From the NCBI GenBank assembly GCA_017510065.1, contig JAFWOB010000114.1, forward strand, positions 19,953 through 83,952: DNA of 64,000 nt. The letters are read 5' to 3'. The DNA comes from Parasporobacterium sp. (GTDB taxonomy: Bacteria; Bacillota; Clostridia; Lachnospirales; Lachnospiraceae). The translations under genes were made by a program, and so were the position numbers. Shown piece after piece: positions 1 to 8,633 of the stretch; position 1 is the stretch's first letter, and every line of letters begins with the position of its first letter. Under the pieces are notes generated by a model. It saw only the letters and a program-made list of their open reading frames with translations. It did not search any database and was not told the DNA's origin.

Positions 1-691
1 AAAAGCAGTCATTTTTGATATCGATAATACTTTGCTCAGTTTCGATGCGTATGTGAAATACGCCATGAAGAACGGATTTGAAGAATTCGGGATCGGTCCC
101 TATCAGGAATCGATGTATCCGGTTTTTCATCGGATCAATCTGGGGCTGTGGGAAGCCATTGAACGAAATGAGATCACCTTTGAAGAACTGGAGAAAGTAC
201 GATGGAATAAAGTGTTTCAGGCACTGGGGATCTCTGCGGACGGACCGGCGTTTGAAACGTATTTCAGAGACTGCCTGTTTGAAAATGCGATTCCGGTAGA
301 GGGGGCGGCAGATCTGCTTCAGTATCTGCAGGGAAAGTATCTGCTGTTTGCAGCCAGCAACGGACCGTATCATCAACAGGTAAACCGGCTGCGAATTGCC
401 GGTATGCTGCCGTTCTTTTCACAGCTTTTTATTTCAGAAGAAATGGGATGCTCCAAGCCATCGGAACAGTTTTTTCAGATGTGTCTGCTTCGTATCAATC
501 AAAAGGCAGGAGACTTGATCAGGCCGGAAGAGATCATGGTCATCGGCGATTCCATAACGGCAGATATAAATGGCGGGAAACAAGCCGGTATGAAGACCTG
601 TCTTTATAATCCTGAAAAGCGGACCGTCCCATTCGATCAGAAACCGAATCATGAAGTGATGAGCCTGGAGGAGGTTCAAACGTTTTTATAA
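1..691 (+). CDS. HAD-superfamily hydrolase, YjjG-like (5' end outside window)
   Basis: The frame is open from the first bases and begins inside HAD motif I, with FDIDNT encoded at about 14-31, so only a few N-terminal residues are missing. Motif II is seen as AASNGP, and motif III/IV as a lysine-proline (CSKPS) followed by VIGDSITADINGG. A helical cap sits between motifs I and II, as in the C1-capped YjjG/HAD-IA nucleotidase branch. Family members are cytoplasmic Mg-dependent phosphatases that often remove phosphate from nucleotides or sugars; the substrate here cannot be read from sequence. It ends 56 bp before the next start, in the same direction. Confidence 0.85.
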   Translation, partial: KAVIFDIDNTLLSFDAYVKYAMKNGFEEFGIGPYQESMYPVFHRINLGLWEAIERNEITFEELEKVRWNKVFQALGISADGPAFETYFRDCLFENAIPVEGAADLLQYLQGKYLLFAASNGPYHQQVNRLRIAGMLPFFSQLFISEEMGCSKPSEQFFQMCLLRINQKAGDLIRPEEIMVIGDSITADINGGKQAGMKTCLYNPEKRTVPFDQKPNHEVMSLEEVQTFL

Positions 692-747
692 TCAGAAAAC
701 TGGCACAAGATACGGGAATGTTGTATCTCGTACAGAAAAGGTGGATC

Positions 748-3700
748 ATGAAGCGTACTTTTTTTCTTGCATTTGTATTATGCTTTTGCTTTATTGTTCA
801 GGTCTTTGGTAAGGATGTACTTCCCGGTACATCAGAGAATGCTTCCCTGCAGGTGACAGCCCGGCCTTCCTCGAGCGGACAGCTTTCGGTGAAGCAGGGA
901 ATCCTGACCAACGAAAAGGGAGATCCGGCCGTTCTTCATGGTGTCAGTACCCATGGTATCAACTGGTATCCGGACTATATCAACGAACCATTATTTCAGG
1001 ATCTTTCCTCAAACTGGAACTGTAATCTGATCAGGCTTGCCATGTATTCCGAGGACTATCTCAAATATCCGAAAGAGAATCTGGCGATTCTTCATAAGGG
1101 CATAGAAGCAGCCATTGCGTCAGACATGTACGTGATCGTTGACTGGCATATCCTGGAAGATCGCGATCCCAATCAGCATATGCAGGAAGCGGAACAGTTT
1201 TTCGCCGGCATTGCTGAAGAATATGCCGGGGTTCCCAATGTTCTGTATGAAATCTGCAATGAACCTAACGGTCCTGTAACCTGGGAAGATATCTGCCGAT
1301 ACTCGAATGAACTGATCCCGCTGATCCGCAGTTACAGTCCGGAGGCTGTTATTTTTGTCGGCACCCCGGACTATGACAGGGATCTGACTAGTCCGAAGGA
1401 AAATCCGCTTCCTTTTGAGAATGTCATGTACAGCTTTCATTTTTATACCGCATCACATCATGAGGAAATGCTGCAGATACTCTCAGATGCTGTGGATGCG
1501 GATCTGCCGGTTTTTATTACCGAGTGCGGTATCACCGAAGAAAACGGTGACGGCAGGATCGATTATGAATATGCGGAGAAATGGTATACCTATCTGGCAG
1601 AGCATCAGCTTGGTTTTGTGGTCTGGAATCTGTCAAATAAACAGGAATCGTCTTCTTTTATAAAAGCCACATCCACTGCCTGTTTTGCTTTGCGTGATGA
1701 AGATCTGACCGATACCGGCAAATGGGTACGCTCCCTGCTCCAGGAAACACCTCCAGACCAGATTCCCCGCGGTGCTGTTTATCCAGAGTATTCTTTCTGG
1801 GACTTTTTCCGGATCCAGTTCGCATCTCTTGGACGGGACAGCAGGTCTGCAGTGAAGAACTGGCCCTTTATCGCACTGGGAAGTATCCTGGTGCTGGCGG
1901 CTGCCTTCCTGATCCTGAAAAACCTGAACCGCAAAAGCGGAAAGAAACTTTATACCTATGACACTTATGTAAACGCCTGTTCCCCGGACATCTCCGTAAC
2001 GAAACAGAAAAGTGTCGGAAAGCAGCTGCGGCAGATCCTGATCATTGTGCTTTTGTTCCTCTCCTTGATCTATCTGTGTTGGCGTGTTGCGTACTCTATA
2101 AACGTAAAAGCCGGATGGCTGCCCATTGTCTGTAATATACTTCTTCTCATGGTGGAACTTCTGGGTTTTCTGGAGTCCTGTGTTCATTATGCCAATATGA
2201 TGAGCCAGGATGAACGGCCGCTGCCGGTAATTTCAGATGAGGAATTCCCGGACGTGGATATCTTTATCGCAACCTATAATGAGCCGGAAGAACTGCTTCA
2301 AAAAACCATCAACGGATGCAAGCATCTCAAATATCCCGACGCTTCCAAAGTACATATCTGGATCTGCGATGATAACCGCCGCAGCAGCATGAAGGAACTC
2401 GCCCTTTCCATGGGGGTAGGATATTTTGACCGTCCTGACAATCAGGGGGCAAAAGCAGGAAATCTCAATCACGCGATGGGACTTACCAGCGCTCCCTATA
2501 TTGTAACGCTGGATGCAGATATGATCGTACGAAGCGATTTCCTGCTGAAAACCATTCCTTATTTTGTACATGTGGAAAAATGCGGTACCGGGCTGCCGGA
2601 AGAAGAGAGGAAGCATCTTGGGCTTTTGCAGACCCCTCAATGCTTCTACGATCCGGATGTTTTTCAGTTTGCGCTTTATTCCGAGCGGGCTGTTCCTAAT
2701 GAACAGGACTTTTTCTACCGGGCGATCGAGGTTGGAAAAACCTCTACTAACAGCGTCATTTATGGAGGCTCCAATACTGTTCTTTCCAGAAAAGCTCTGG
2801 AAGATATCGGAGGGTTTTATACGGGCTCCATTACGGAGGATTTCGCTACAGGCATGCTGATCGAATCCGCCGGCTATCTGTCCCTGGCTACGCCGGAACC
2901 CCTGGCCAGCGGCATGACGCCGAATACTTTTGAAGACCATATCAAACAGCGGACCCGCTGGGGAAGAGGGGTGATCAATACAGCAAAAGCCCTGCATCTT
3001 GTAAGGAGAAAAGGTCTGTCTTTTCTGCAGAAGCTCAGTTATCTGAGTTCTGTCGTATATTGGTATTCTCCGCTGAAAAATCTGATCTATCTCCTGGCAC
3101 CGATCATGTTTGCTGTGTTTAATATTCCTGTATTCCGCTGCAGCTGGCTGGAACTTCTGGTTTTCTGGCTGCCTATGTTTATCCTGCAGGATTTGACCTT
3201 ACGGATCATCGGCAGGAACAAGATCTCACTGAAATGGAGCAGCATATACGAAACCTGTGTCATGCCTTTTCTTCTGGTTCCGGTTATCAAGGAGACGCTT
3301 GGCATTACCCTGTCCACATTTGTTGTGACAGATAAATCGGGAAAAACAATAAAGAAAAGATCCAGGCTTCCTTATATGTTCCCGTTTCTGCTCCTGACTG
3401 CATTGTCGGTATTCGGGATCATCCGGGTCAACCTGATCGCAAATCTGCCGAATCTGTTCGGAATGTTCATTATTTTATTCTGGCTGATACGAAATCTGTA
3501 CAGTATCGTCATGGCATTGTTCTTAATCTCCGGAAGAGATACGGAAGACGATACGGAATCTGTTTATGTGAAAGACGGTGAACTGGCGGCATTGAAGCGT
3601 TCATCAGACGAAAGAGTTTTTGAAGGGATCACTACCGGAATGACCGAGCATAATATGCTGATCCTCCTGGACGAAAGCGGAATGAAAACCGGCGATCTGA

Positions 3701-3954
3701 CACAGATCGGTATCGATACGTTGGACTATCATGTTACCATGAAGGGGATCATCACCCATGTCAGATATCTGCGCTTATCGGAACGCTGTATCGTGACTGT
3801 GGAGATCCTGGATTATTTCGATCAGCGGGACGAGTATCTCCAGATCCTGTATGATCGGATTCCATCCCTTCCGCAGTCCCTGACGCATGATCTTGGCCTC
3901 TTTGGACTGCTGTGGCGTAATATTGGCTATCGACTGATAAAAACAGTAAGATGA
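748..3954 (+). CDS. Fusion of GH5 endoglucanase, BcsA-like GT2 synthase and PilZ-like domain
   Basis: A 1068-residue membrane protein. The start is put at ATG 748 because AAAAGGTGG precedes it and it opens a signal peptide (MKRTFFLAFVLCFCFIVQ); an upstream in-frame ATG at 718 lacks a site. Residues about 45-330 form a GH5 domain with acid/base E172 in NEP and nucleophile E259 in ITECG. After a membrane segment near 372-390 and a further pair near 430-465, a family 2 glycosyltransferase follows: D502 region, DAD at 589-591, TED with E697, and Q734-RTRW. More membrane helices lead to a PilZ-like barrel near 945-1040. Known relatives make cellulose or mixed-linkage beta-glucan with separate glucanase genes; here hydrolase and synthase are one chain, with the hydrolase predicted outside. 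The next gene overlaps by four bases. The product could be cellulose or another beta-glucan. Confidence 0.92.
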   Translation: MKRTFFLAFVLCFCFIVQVFGKDVLPGTSENASLQVTARPSSSGQLSVKQGILTNEKGDPAVLHGVSTHGINWYPDYINEPLFQDLSSNWNCNLIRLAMYSEDYLKYPKENLAILHKGIEAAIASDMYVIVDWHILEDRDPNQHMQEAEQFFAGIAEEYAGVPNVLYEICNEPNGPVTWEDICRYSNELIPLIRSYSPEAVIFVGTPDYDRDLTSPKENPLPFENVMYSFHFYTASHHEEMLQILSDAVDADLPVFITECGITEENGDGRIDYEYAEKWYTYLAEHQLGFVVWNLSNKQESSSFIKATSTACFALRDEDLTDTGKWVRSLLQETPPDQIPRGAVYPEYSFWDFFRIQFASLGRDSRSAVKNWPFIALGSILVLAAAFLILKNLNRKSGKKLYTYDTYVNACSPDISVTKQKSVGKQLRQILIIVLLFLSLIYLCWRVAYSINVKAGWLPIVCNILLLMVELLGFLESCVHYANMMSQDERPLPVISDEEFPDVDIFIATYNEPEELLQKTINGCKHLKYPDASKVHIWICDDNRRSSMKELALSMGVGYFDRPDNQGAKAGNLNHAMGLTSAPYIVTLDADMIVRSDFLLKTIPYFVHVEKCGTGLPEEERKHLGLLQTPQCFYDPDVFQFALYSERAVPNEQDFFYRAIEVGKTSTNSVIYGGSNTVLSRKALEDIGGFYTGSITEDFATGMLIESAGYLSLATPEPLASGMTPNTFEDHIKQRTRWGRGVINTAKALHLVRRKGLSFLQKLSYLSSVVYWYSPLKNLIYLLAPIMFAVFNIPVFRCSWLELLVFWLPMFILQDLTLRIIGRNKISLKWSSIYETCVMPFLLVPVIKETLGITLSTFVVTDKSGKTIKKRSRLPYMFPFLLLTALSVFGIIRVNLIANLPNLFGMFIILFWLIRNLYSIVMALFLISGRDTEDDTESVYVKDGELAALKRSSDERVFEGITTGMTEHNMLILLDESGMKTGDLTQIGIDTLDYHVTMKGIITHVRYLRLSERCIVTVEILDYFDQRDEYLQILYDRIPSLPQSLTHDLGLFGLLWRNIGYRLIKTVR

Positions 3955-5342
3955 TGAAACCATACAACAGATCAAATTCTAAAAAAACCCAATTCTCAAC
4001 AGTCCGGATCATCATGCTGACATTTCTTGTCGTTATTCTGATCGGAACTTTCCTGCTGGTTCTTCCGGTCTCTACGGCTTCCGGAGAGTGGTGTCCGTTT
4101 CTTACCGCACTGTTTACAGCAACAACCAGTGTCTGCGTGACCGGACTGGTTGTTGTTGATACCTATTCTTACTGGAGCATATTCGGCAAGGTGATCATTC
4201 TGCTCCTGATCCAGGTCGGTGGTCTCAGCGTAGTGATTCTATGGGCAAGGATGATGATGATGCTCCGCAAACGCTTCAGCCTGCGTTTTCAGATGCTGAT
4301 AAGGGACTATTATGATCTGGACACTCTGCAGGGGATCCTGAGATTTATGAAGAAGGTTGTCAAGGGAACGCTGATCGTTGAAGGCACAGGTGCTTTTTTG
4401 TACAGCCTGATCCTTATCCCAAAATCCGGTTTCCTGAAAGGTCTCTGGCTTTCGGTGTTTACCTCTGTGTCCGCATTCTGTAACGCCGGAATCGATGTTT
4501 TCGGACCGGACAGTCTGATCCCTTACCAGAGTAATCTGCCCATGAATCTCATCACCATGCTGCTGATCATTCTGGGCGGTCTGGGATTTTTTGTCTGGTT
4601 TGACATGCTGCGGACATTCGGTGAATGCCGGAAAATGAAGATCGGATTCCGAAGCTTTTTTGGAAGGCTGCATGAACATACGAAACTGGTGCTTGCAGTC
4701 ACGCTGACCCTGATCGTTTCCGGAACGATCATTGTTTATATAGGGGAATTTCGCAATCCTGCAACCATTGGAAATATGAACTTCGGAGAGAAGGTGCTGG
4801 CCAGCTTTTTTCAATCCGTCACCTTCAGAACGGCCGGTTTTTCCACCATTCCGCAGCAGGAGCTTACCCCGTTTACCTGCATTGCCGGACTGTTCTATAT
4901 GTTGATCGGCGGATCGCCTACGGGTACAGCCGGCGGGATCAAAACGGTTACGGCGGCGGTATTGATCATGAATGCTTTATCCTATATCCGTCAGGAAAAT
5001 AAGACCGTTATGTTTGGAAGAACGATCCCTCATCAGATGGTCTCCAGAGCGGTGGCCATCATTACCATAAGTATCTCCATGACGGTTCTTTTCATTGAAC
5101 TTCTTCTGCTGACCAATGATGTGCCGGTTTTGTCAGCTGTTTATGAGATCTTCAGCGCAACAGGAACGGTTGGCTTATCAAGGGCCTTGACTGCGTCGCT
5201 GAATCCGATCGGAAAAGGGATCGTGATGGTAGCCATGTATGTCGGCAGGATCGCTCCGATCTCGATGGTGCTGTTTTTTATTACTGGCAATAGACCTAAA
5301 AATATGATCCACTATCCGGATGGGAAGTTCCTGATGGGATGA
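3951..5342 (+). CDS. ktrB: Potassium uptake channel subunit KtrB/TrkH family
   Basis: A 463-residue integral membrane protein with the four pore loops of the Trk/Ktr superfamily visible as TTSVCVTGL, SAFCNAGIDVF, VTFRTAGFSTI and SATGTVGLS, each with the selectivity-filter glycine. It forms the membrane path for K+ uptake and works with the cytoplasmic RCK subunit encoded next. Start is ATG 3951 or ATG 3954; the first overlaps the synthase stop as ATGA, indicating translational coupling with the glycan synthase gene. The gene pair ktrB-ktrA is separated by 22 bp with a clear AAAGGA site. Confidence 0.93.
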   Translation: MMKPYNRSNSKKTQFSTVRIIMLTFLVVILIGTFLLVLPVSTASGEWCPFLTALFTATTSVCVTGLVVVDTYSYWSIFGKVIILLLIQVGGLSVVILWARMMMMLRKRFSLRFQMLIRDYYDLDTLQGILRFMKKVVKGTLIVEGTGAFLYSLILIPKSGFLKGLWLSVFTSVSAFCNAGIDVFGPDSLIPYQSNLPMNLITMLLIILGGLGFFVWFDMLRTFGECRKMKIGFRSFFGRLHEHTKLVLAVTLTLIVSGTIIVYIGEFRNPATIGNMNFGEKVLASFFQSVTFRTAGFSTIPQQELTPFTCIAGLFYMLIGGSPTGTAGGIKTVTAAVLIMNALSYIRQENKTVMFGRTIPHQMVSRAVAIITISISMTVLFIELLLLTNDVPVLSAVYEIFSATGTVGLSRALTASLNPIGKGIVMVAMYVGRIAPISMVLFFITGNRPKNMIHYPDGKFLMG

Positions 5343-5364
5343 CAGAACAGAAAGGAATCAAGAA

Positions 5365-6015
5365 ATGAAAACGAAAACTTTTGCAGTACTCGGACTTGGA
5401 CGTTTTGGCATGGGCGTAGCGGATGAACTGATGGACAGAGGCGCTGAAGTGCTGGTGGTTGACAGAGATGAACGGCTGATCGAAGAGAATGCACGAAAAT
5501 ATACGCAGGCGGTTATAGCGGATCTTACAGATGCGGACGAGATACGGCAGCTCGGCCTGGGAAGTATGGACGCTGTTATTGTCGCTATGTCGGAGAATCT
5601 GGAAGCCAGCATTATGTGTGTGATGCTGGCCAAGGAAAGCGGCGTGCACCGGGTGATCGCCAAGGCGGGGAACAAGAGGAAAGGAGAGATACTGAAAAAA
5701 GTCGGAGCGGATCAGATCGTCTTTCCGGAGCAGGAAAGCGGCATTCGTGCTGCATTTCAATTGATGTTCGATGATGTTCTGCGCTTTTTCGATCTGACGA
5801 GCAATCTGGTTATCGTGGAAATGGAACCTCACAGGGAATGGTATGGAAAGACTCTTTTTGAGCTGAATCTGAGAAAACGATATGGGATCAATGTGATCGC
5901 ATTCCGAAAGGAAGATAAGGTGTTTGATGTCAGCAGCGAGAATCCGATCATCCAGAAAGGAGAAACGATGCTGATCGTGACAACAAAAGAGAACCTGGAT
6001 AAACTTGAAGAGTGA
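5365..6015 (+). CDS. ktrA: Ktr potassium uptake regulatory subunit KtrA (RCK)
   Basis: A 216-residue cytosolic protein. Residues 1-130 are a TrkA-N/RCK Rossmann domain, with GLGRFG as the nucleotide-binding glycine motif and VVDRD closing the second strand; residues about 140-216 are a TrkA-C domain. In the family this octameric ring gates KtrB in response to ATP/ADP or NAD(H), and c-di-AMP binds the C-terminal domain. The site AAAGGA lies upstream of ATG 5365. It directly follows ktrB, so the two form a standard unit. Confidence 0.93.
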   Translation: MKTKTFAVLGLGRFGMGVADELMDRGAEVLVVDRDERLIEENARKYTQAVIADLTDADEIRQLGLGSMDAVIVAMSENLEASIMCVMLAKESGVHRVIAKAGNKRKGEILKKVGADQIVFPEQESGIRAAFQLMFDDVLRFFDLTSNLVIVEMEPHREWYGKTLFELNLRKRYGINVIAFRKEDKVFDVSSENPIIQKGETMLIVTTKENLDKLEE

Positions 6016-6060
6016 GACGAGGTATGTATTGAAAGACCGGATGTGAGGATCTGATGGATC

Positions 6061-7242
6061 ATGTTTTCAGAAATCTCTTATAAAAAGGTATTGTCTCTTA
6101 TATTGATCATAGTACTGGCTTTATGTCTCGTATCATCAATTAACGCATCTGTTCCTGAAACAACTGTAAATAAAGCAGTTACAGAAGATTTCCATATGCA
6201 AGGAGTATGGTTTTCTTACGATGATTATATGACCCTTGGGTTATCCATTTCCGACAGTGAACAGAATTATCGGGATAAGGTGGATAGAATCATGGAAGAA
6301 GTTCAGAAATACCGGATCAATACTGTATTTCTGCATGCAAGGGTATCTGATGATGCCTTCTGGCGAAGCGAGACGTTTCATGCTTCCGAATATGTGGGAG
6401 CAGATACTTCTTTATCAGCTGCACAAGCCTATGAAGTGTTTGATCCTTTTGGAGTATTTCTGGAGGAAGCGCATCGATATGGTATGAAAGTTCATGCCTG
6501 GATTAATCCTTATCGTATCAGTGAAGAATATTATTACGATCCGGGAGATGACGGAACGATAGAAAGAGTGCTGGCTGCGGTAAGGGAATTACTTTCCCTG
6601 GAGAGCAATGGAGAGAAGGTCGATGGTATTCATATCGATGATTATTTTTATCATGGGAAAACCTATTATACCGTGGACAATCCTTCTTTTCAGTATGACA
6701 TCGTCGGAGCATGGGAAGACATCCCATGGGATAGAGAATATCATGTTGTAACTCCTGAGGAAAAAAGGGAGCATGTCAATCGAATGGTAAAAGAAATCCA
6801 CAGGATTGTTTCCGAAGCCGGCCTCACCTTCGGGATCAGCCCGCAGGGAAACTATGACAATGAAATGAAATCAGGAGCGGATATAGATACCTGGCTCTCG
6901 GAGGATGGATATATTGATTACATCATTCCTCAACTATACTGGACGAATCAATGGGGTGATGACGGAAAAACAACCATGTTTTCCGACCGGCTGCATCTTT
7001 TTCTTGAAAAGAAAAAGAACCATGCACAGTTTTATGCGGGACTCGGGTTGTACAAAACGGGGAAAGTAAAGCCCAGCAATGATCCCGGATGGAAAGATAA
7101 GAGAACCAATCTTGCAGAACAGATTGCCGAACTTGACAGCATAGGAATATTGGGATATGCATTCTTCTCAGCACAGTATTTCTTCGATGACAGTGCTGAG
7201 GAAGAATTGGCAAATGTAAAGAACCATCTGGATCAGGAATAA
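6061..7242 (+). CDS. Secreted GHL10/DUF187 glycoside-hydrolase-like protein (YngK-like)
   Basis: A 393-residue exported protein: positively charged N-terminus, hydrophobic stretch at about 11-27, no lipobox cysteine. From about residue 45 it matches the glycosyl-hydrolase-like 10 family, with GVWFSYDDY, VFLHARVSDDAFW, HAWINPYRI, DGIHIDDYFY and IIPQLYWTNQWG as recognisable TIM-barrel strands carrying acidic residues. The family is thought to act on cell-wall or other glycans; no substrate can be assigned. The gene looks somewhat AT-richer than its neighbours at its 5' end. Its last 10 bases overlap, tail to tail, the end of an aldo/keto reductase remnant. Confidence 0.85.
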   Translation: MFSEISYKKVLSLILIIVLALCLVSSINASVPETTVNKAVTEDFHMQGVWFSYDDYMTLGLSISDSEQNYRDKVDRIMEEVQKYRINTVFLHARVSDDAFWRSETFHASEYVGADTSLSAAQAYEVFDPFGVFLEEAHRYGMKVHAWINPYRISEEYYYDPGDDGTIERVLAAVRELLSLESNGEKVDGIHIDDYFYHGKTYYTVDNPSFQYDIVGAWEDIPWDREYHVVTPEEKREHVNRMVKEIHRIVSEAGLTFGISPQGNYDNEMKSGADIDTWLSEDGYIDYIIPQLYWTNQWGDDGKTTMFSDRLHLFLEKKKNHAQFYAGLGLYKTGKVKPSNDPGWKDKRTNLAEQIAELDSIGILGYAFFSAQYFFDDSAEEELANVKNHLDQE

Positions 7243-7457
7243 CATTCTTCATCCATAAACGGATGATCTGCTACAGATGGAAGTCTCTGCCTCAAAAGGT
7301 CGAGCTCTTTTTCTGTCAGAGGATGTTCCAGTACTTCATCGATATGCTCGACGGCAAAGCGGAAATGATCAAAATTGCCCGGCGGTACCAGGGTGTCGAT
7401 CCCGAGAGAAAAGGCATATCGCATCGCAGCAAGCAGCATTTCCGGTTCTTCATCTTC
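7233..7457 (-). pseudogene. Aldo/keto reductase, C-terminal remnant only
   Basis: On the minus strand about 74 codons are open: EDEEPEMLLAAMRYAFSLG, then GIDTLVPPG, and PLTEKELDLLRQRLP before the stop at 7233. This is the usual C-terminal part of an aldo/keto reductase, where the last barrel strand and NADP-contacting loop are followed by the pLtxeE helix. Reading further upstream hits a stop at 7458-7460 and all resemblance ends. The remaining roughly 200 or more N-terminal residues with the catalytic Asp-Tyr-Lys-His are absent, so the product cannot be active. The break coincides with the truncated start of the divergent ATP-grasp gene. Confidence 0.7.
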
Positions 7458-7479
7458 TCATTTTCAGATAATCGTGGAA

Positions 7480-8628
7480 ATGAGCTGCAGGATCTTCGGA
7501 AAAGTAATCCAAAGTTACCGTGAGGAGGAAGAGATCCGCAGCCTGTTTCCTTTTTCAAAAGAACTGGAAGAACTGATCCTTCTTCCTGCGCCGTATACAG
7601 GCGTGCTTCCCATTGCCAGACTGGATCTGTTTTACAATGAAGATACGGGCGATTTCAAGTTCTGTGAGATCAATACAGACGGAACCGCAGCCATGTTCAG
7701 GGACCTGGAACTTCGAAAAGCCCTGGTGCACAATCCCGCTCATGAGGCGGTCTCTGCGTTGTATGACCTGCAGCCGTTTGAACTGTTTGACTCCTGGGTG
7801 AAAACATTCCTGGGATTATATGGCACATACAACAAAAGAGTAGAAACTCCTCATGTTGCGATCGTGGATTTTCTGGAGAACGCTACGTATCCGGAATTTG
7901 AGATTTTTGCAGAAGCCTTCCGAAAAGCCGGCATATCCTGCGAGATCTGTGATGTGCGGTCCCTACGGTACGAAGGCGGCAGGCTTCTGACTGAAAACGG
8001 TACCTGGATCAACGCCATTTACCGCCGGGCGGTAACCGCAGATGTCATGACGCACTATGATGAGGTCGGTCCGTTTCTTCGCGCTGTGTCTGAGGATGCC
8101 GTCTTTCTGGCAGGCGCTTTCGAGACCCAGCTCATCCATACAAAATGGCTGTTCTATGTACTGCACCATCCGGTTATGCGTAGATACCTGACACAGGAAG
8201 AGCAGGACTTTGTGGATGCGCATGTACCGAAAACAGTGGAATTTTCATCAGACTATATCACTCTCGAAGAAGTTCAGAAACATAAGGATAGTTATATTCT
8301 CAAACCGATGGATGCCTATGCCTCGAAAGGCATTTATGCTGCGGGACGGGAATATGAACAGCAGGCCTGGCAGGAGCTGTGCGCTGATCTTTATGGAAAA
8401 GGAATGATCTGTCAGCAGTACTGTACCCAGTACCTGACGCCGAATATTGATTATGCCTGGGGAGACGGAGAATGGCATCCTTACATGAATATGCCCGGAT
8501 TATATGCTTACAATGGAAAGTTTGCGGGAATACTGATGCGGATGGCCTGCGAAGAGAAGATCATCGTAGCGCATGAGAACGAACGTACTGCACCGGTTTT
8601 CGTTGTGAAAAGTCGAAAGGAAGGATGA
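7480..8628 (+). CDS. ATP-grasp glutathionylspermidine-synthase-like protein, N-terminus lost
   Basis: Similarity to the glutathionylspermidine synthase/ATP-grasp peptide ligase family starts abruptly near 7459. From there FCEINTDGTAAM (carboxyl substrate loop), KPMDAYASKGIY (ATP-binding lysine and glycine loop) and QQYCTQYLTPNIDY are intact to the stop at 8628. Upstream, the open frame continues only through sequence antisense to an aldo/keto reductase. No ribosome binding site is seen at ATG 7480 or at TTG 7375, another in-frame possibility, so the true start is uncertain. About 50 N-terminal residues usual in the family appear missing. It is probably a decaying gene, although the ATP-grasp core is whole. 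A nitroreductase gene follows within 6 bases. Confidence 0.7.
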   Translation: MSCRIFGKVIQSYREEEEIRSLFPFSKELEELILLPAPYTGVLPIARLDLFYNEDTGDFKFCEINTDGTAAMFRDLELRKALVHNPAHEAVSALYDLQPFELFDSWVKTFLGLYGTYNKRVETPHVAIVDFLENATYPEFEIFAEAFRKAGISCEICDVRSLRYEGGRLLTENGTWINAIYRRAVTADVMTHYDEVGPFLRAVSEDAVFLAGAFETQLIHTKWLFYVLHHPVMRRYLTQEEQDFVDAHVPKTVEFSSDYITLEEVQKHKDSYILKPMDAYASKGIYAAGREYEQQAWQELCADLYGKGMICQQYCTQYLTPNIDYAWGDGEWHPYMNMPGLYAYNGKFAGILMRMACEEKIIVAHENERTAPVFVVKSRKEG

Positions 8629-8633
8629 TTTTT

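Noticed and set aside
2233-2997. 254-codon minus-strand frame opposite the glucan synthase
   Set aside because: It lies wholly antisense to the strongly supported GT2 domain and shows no recognisable motif.
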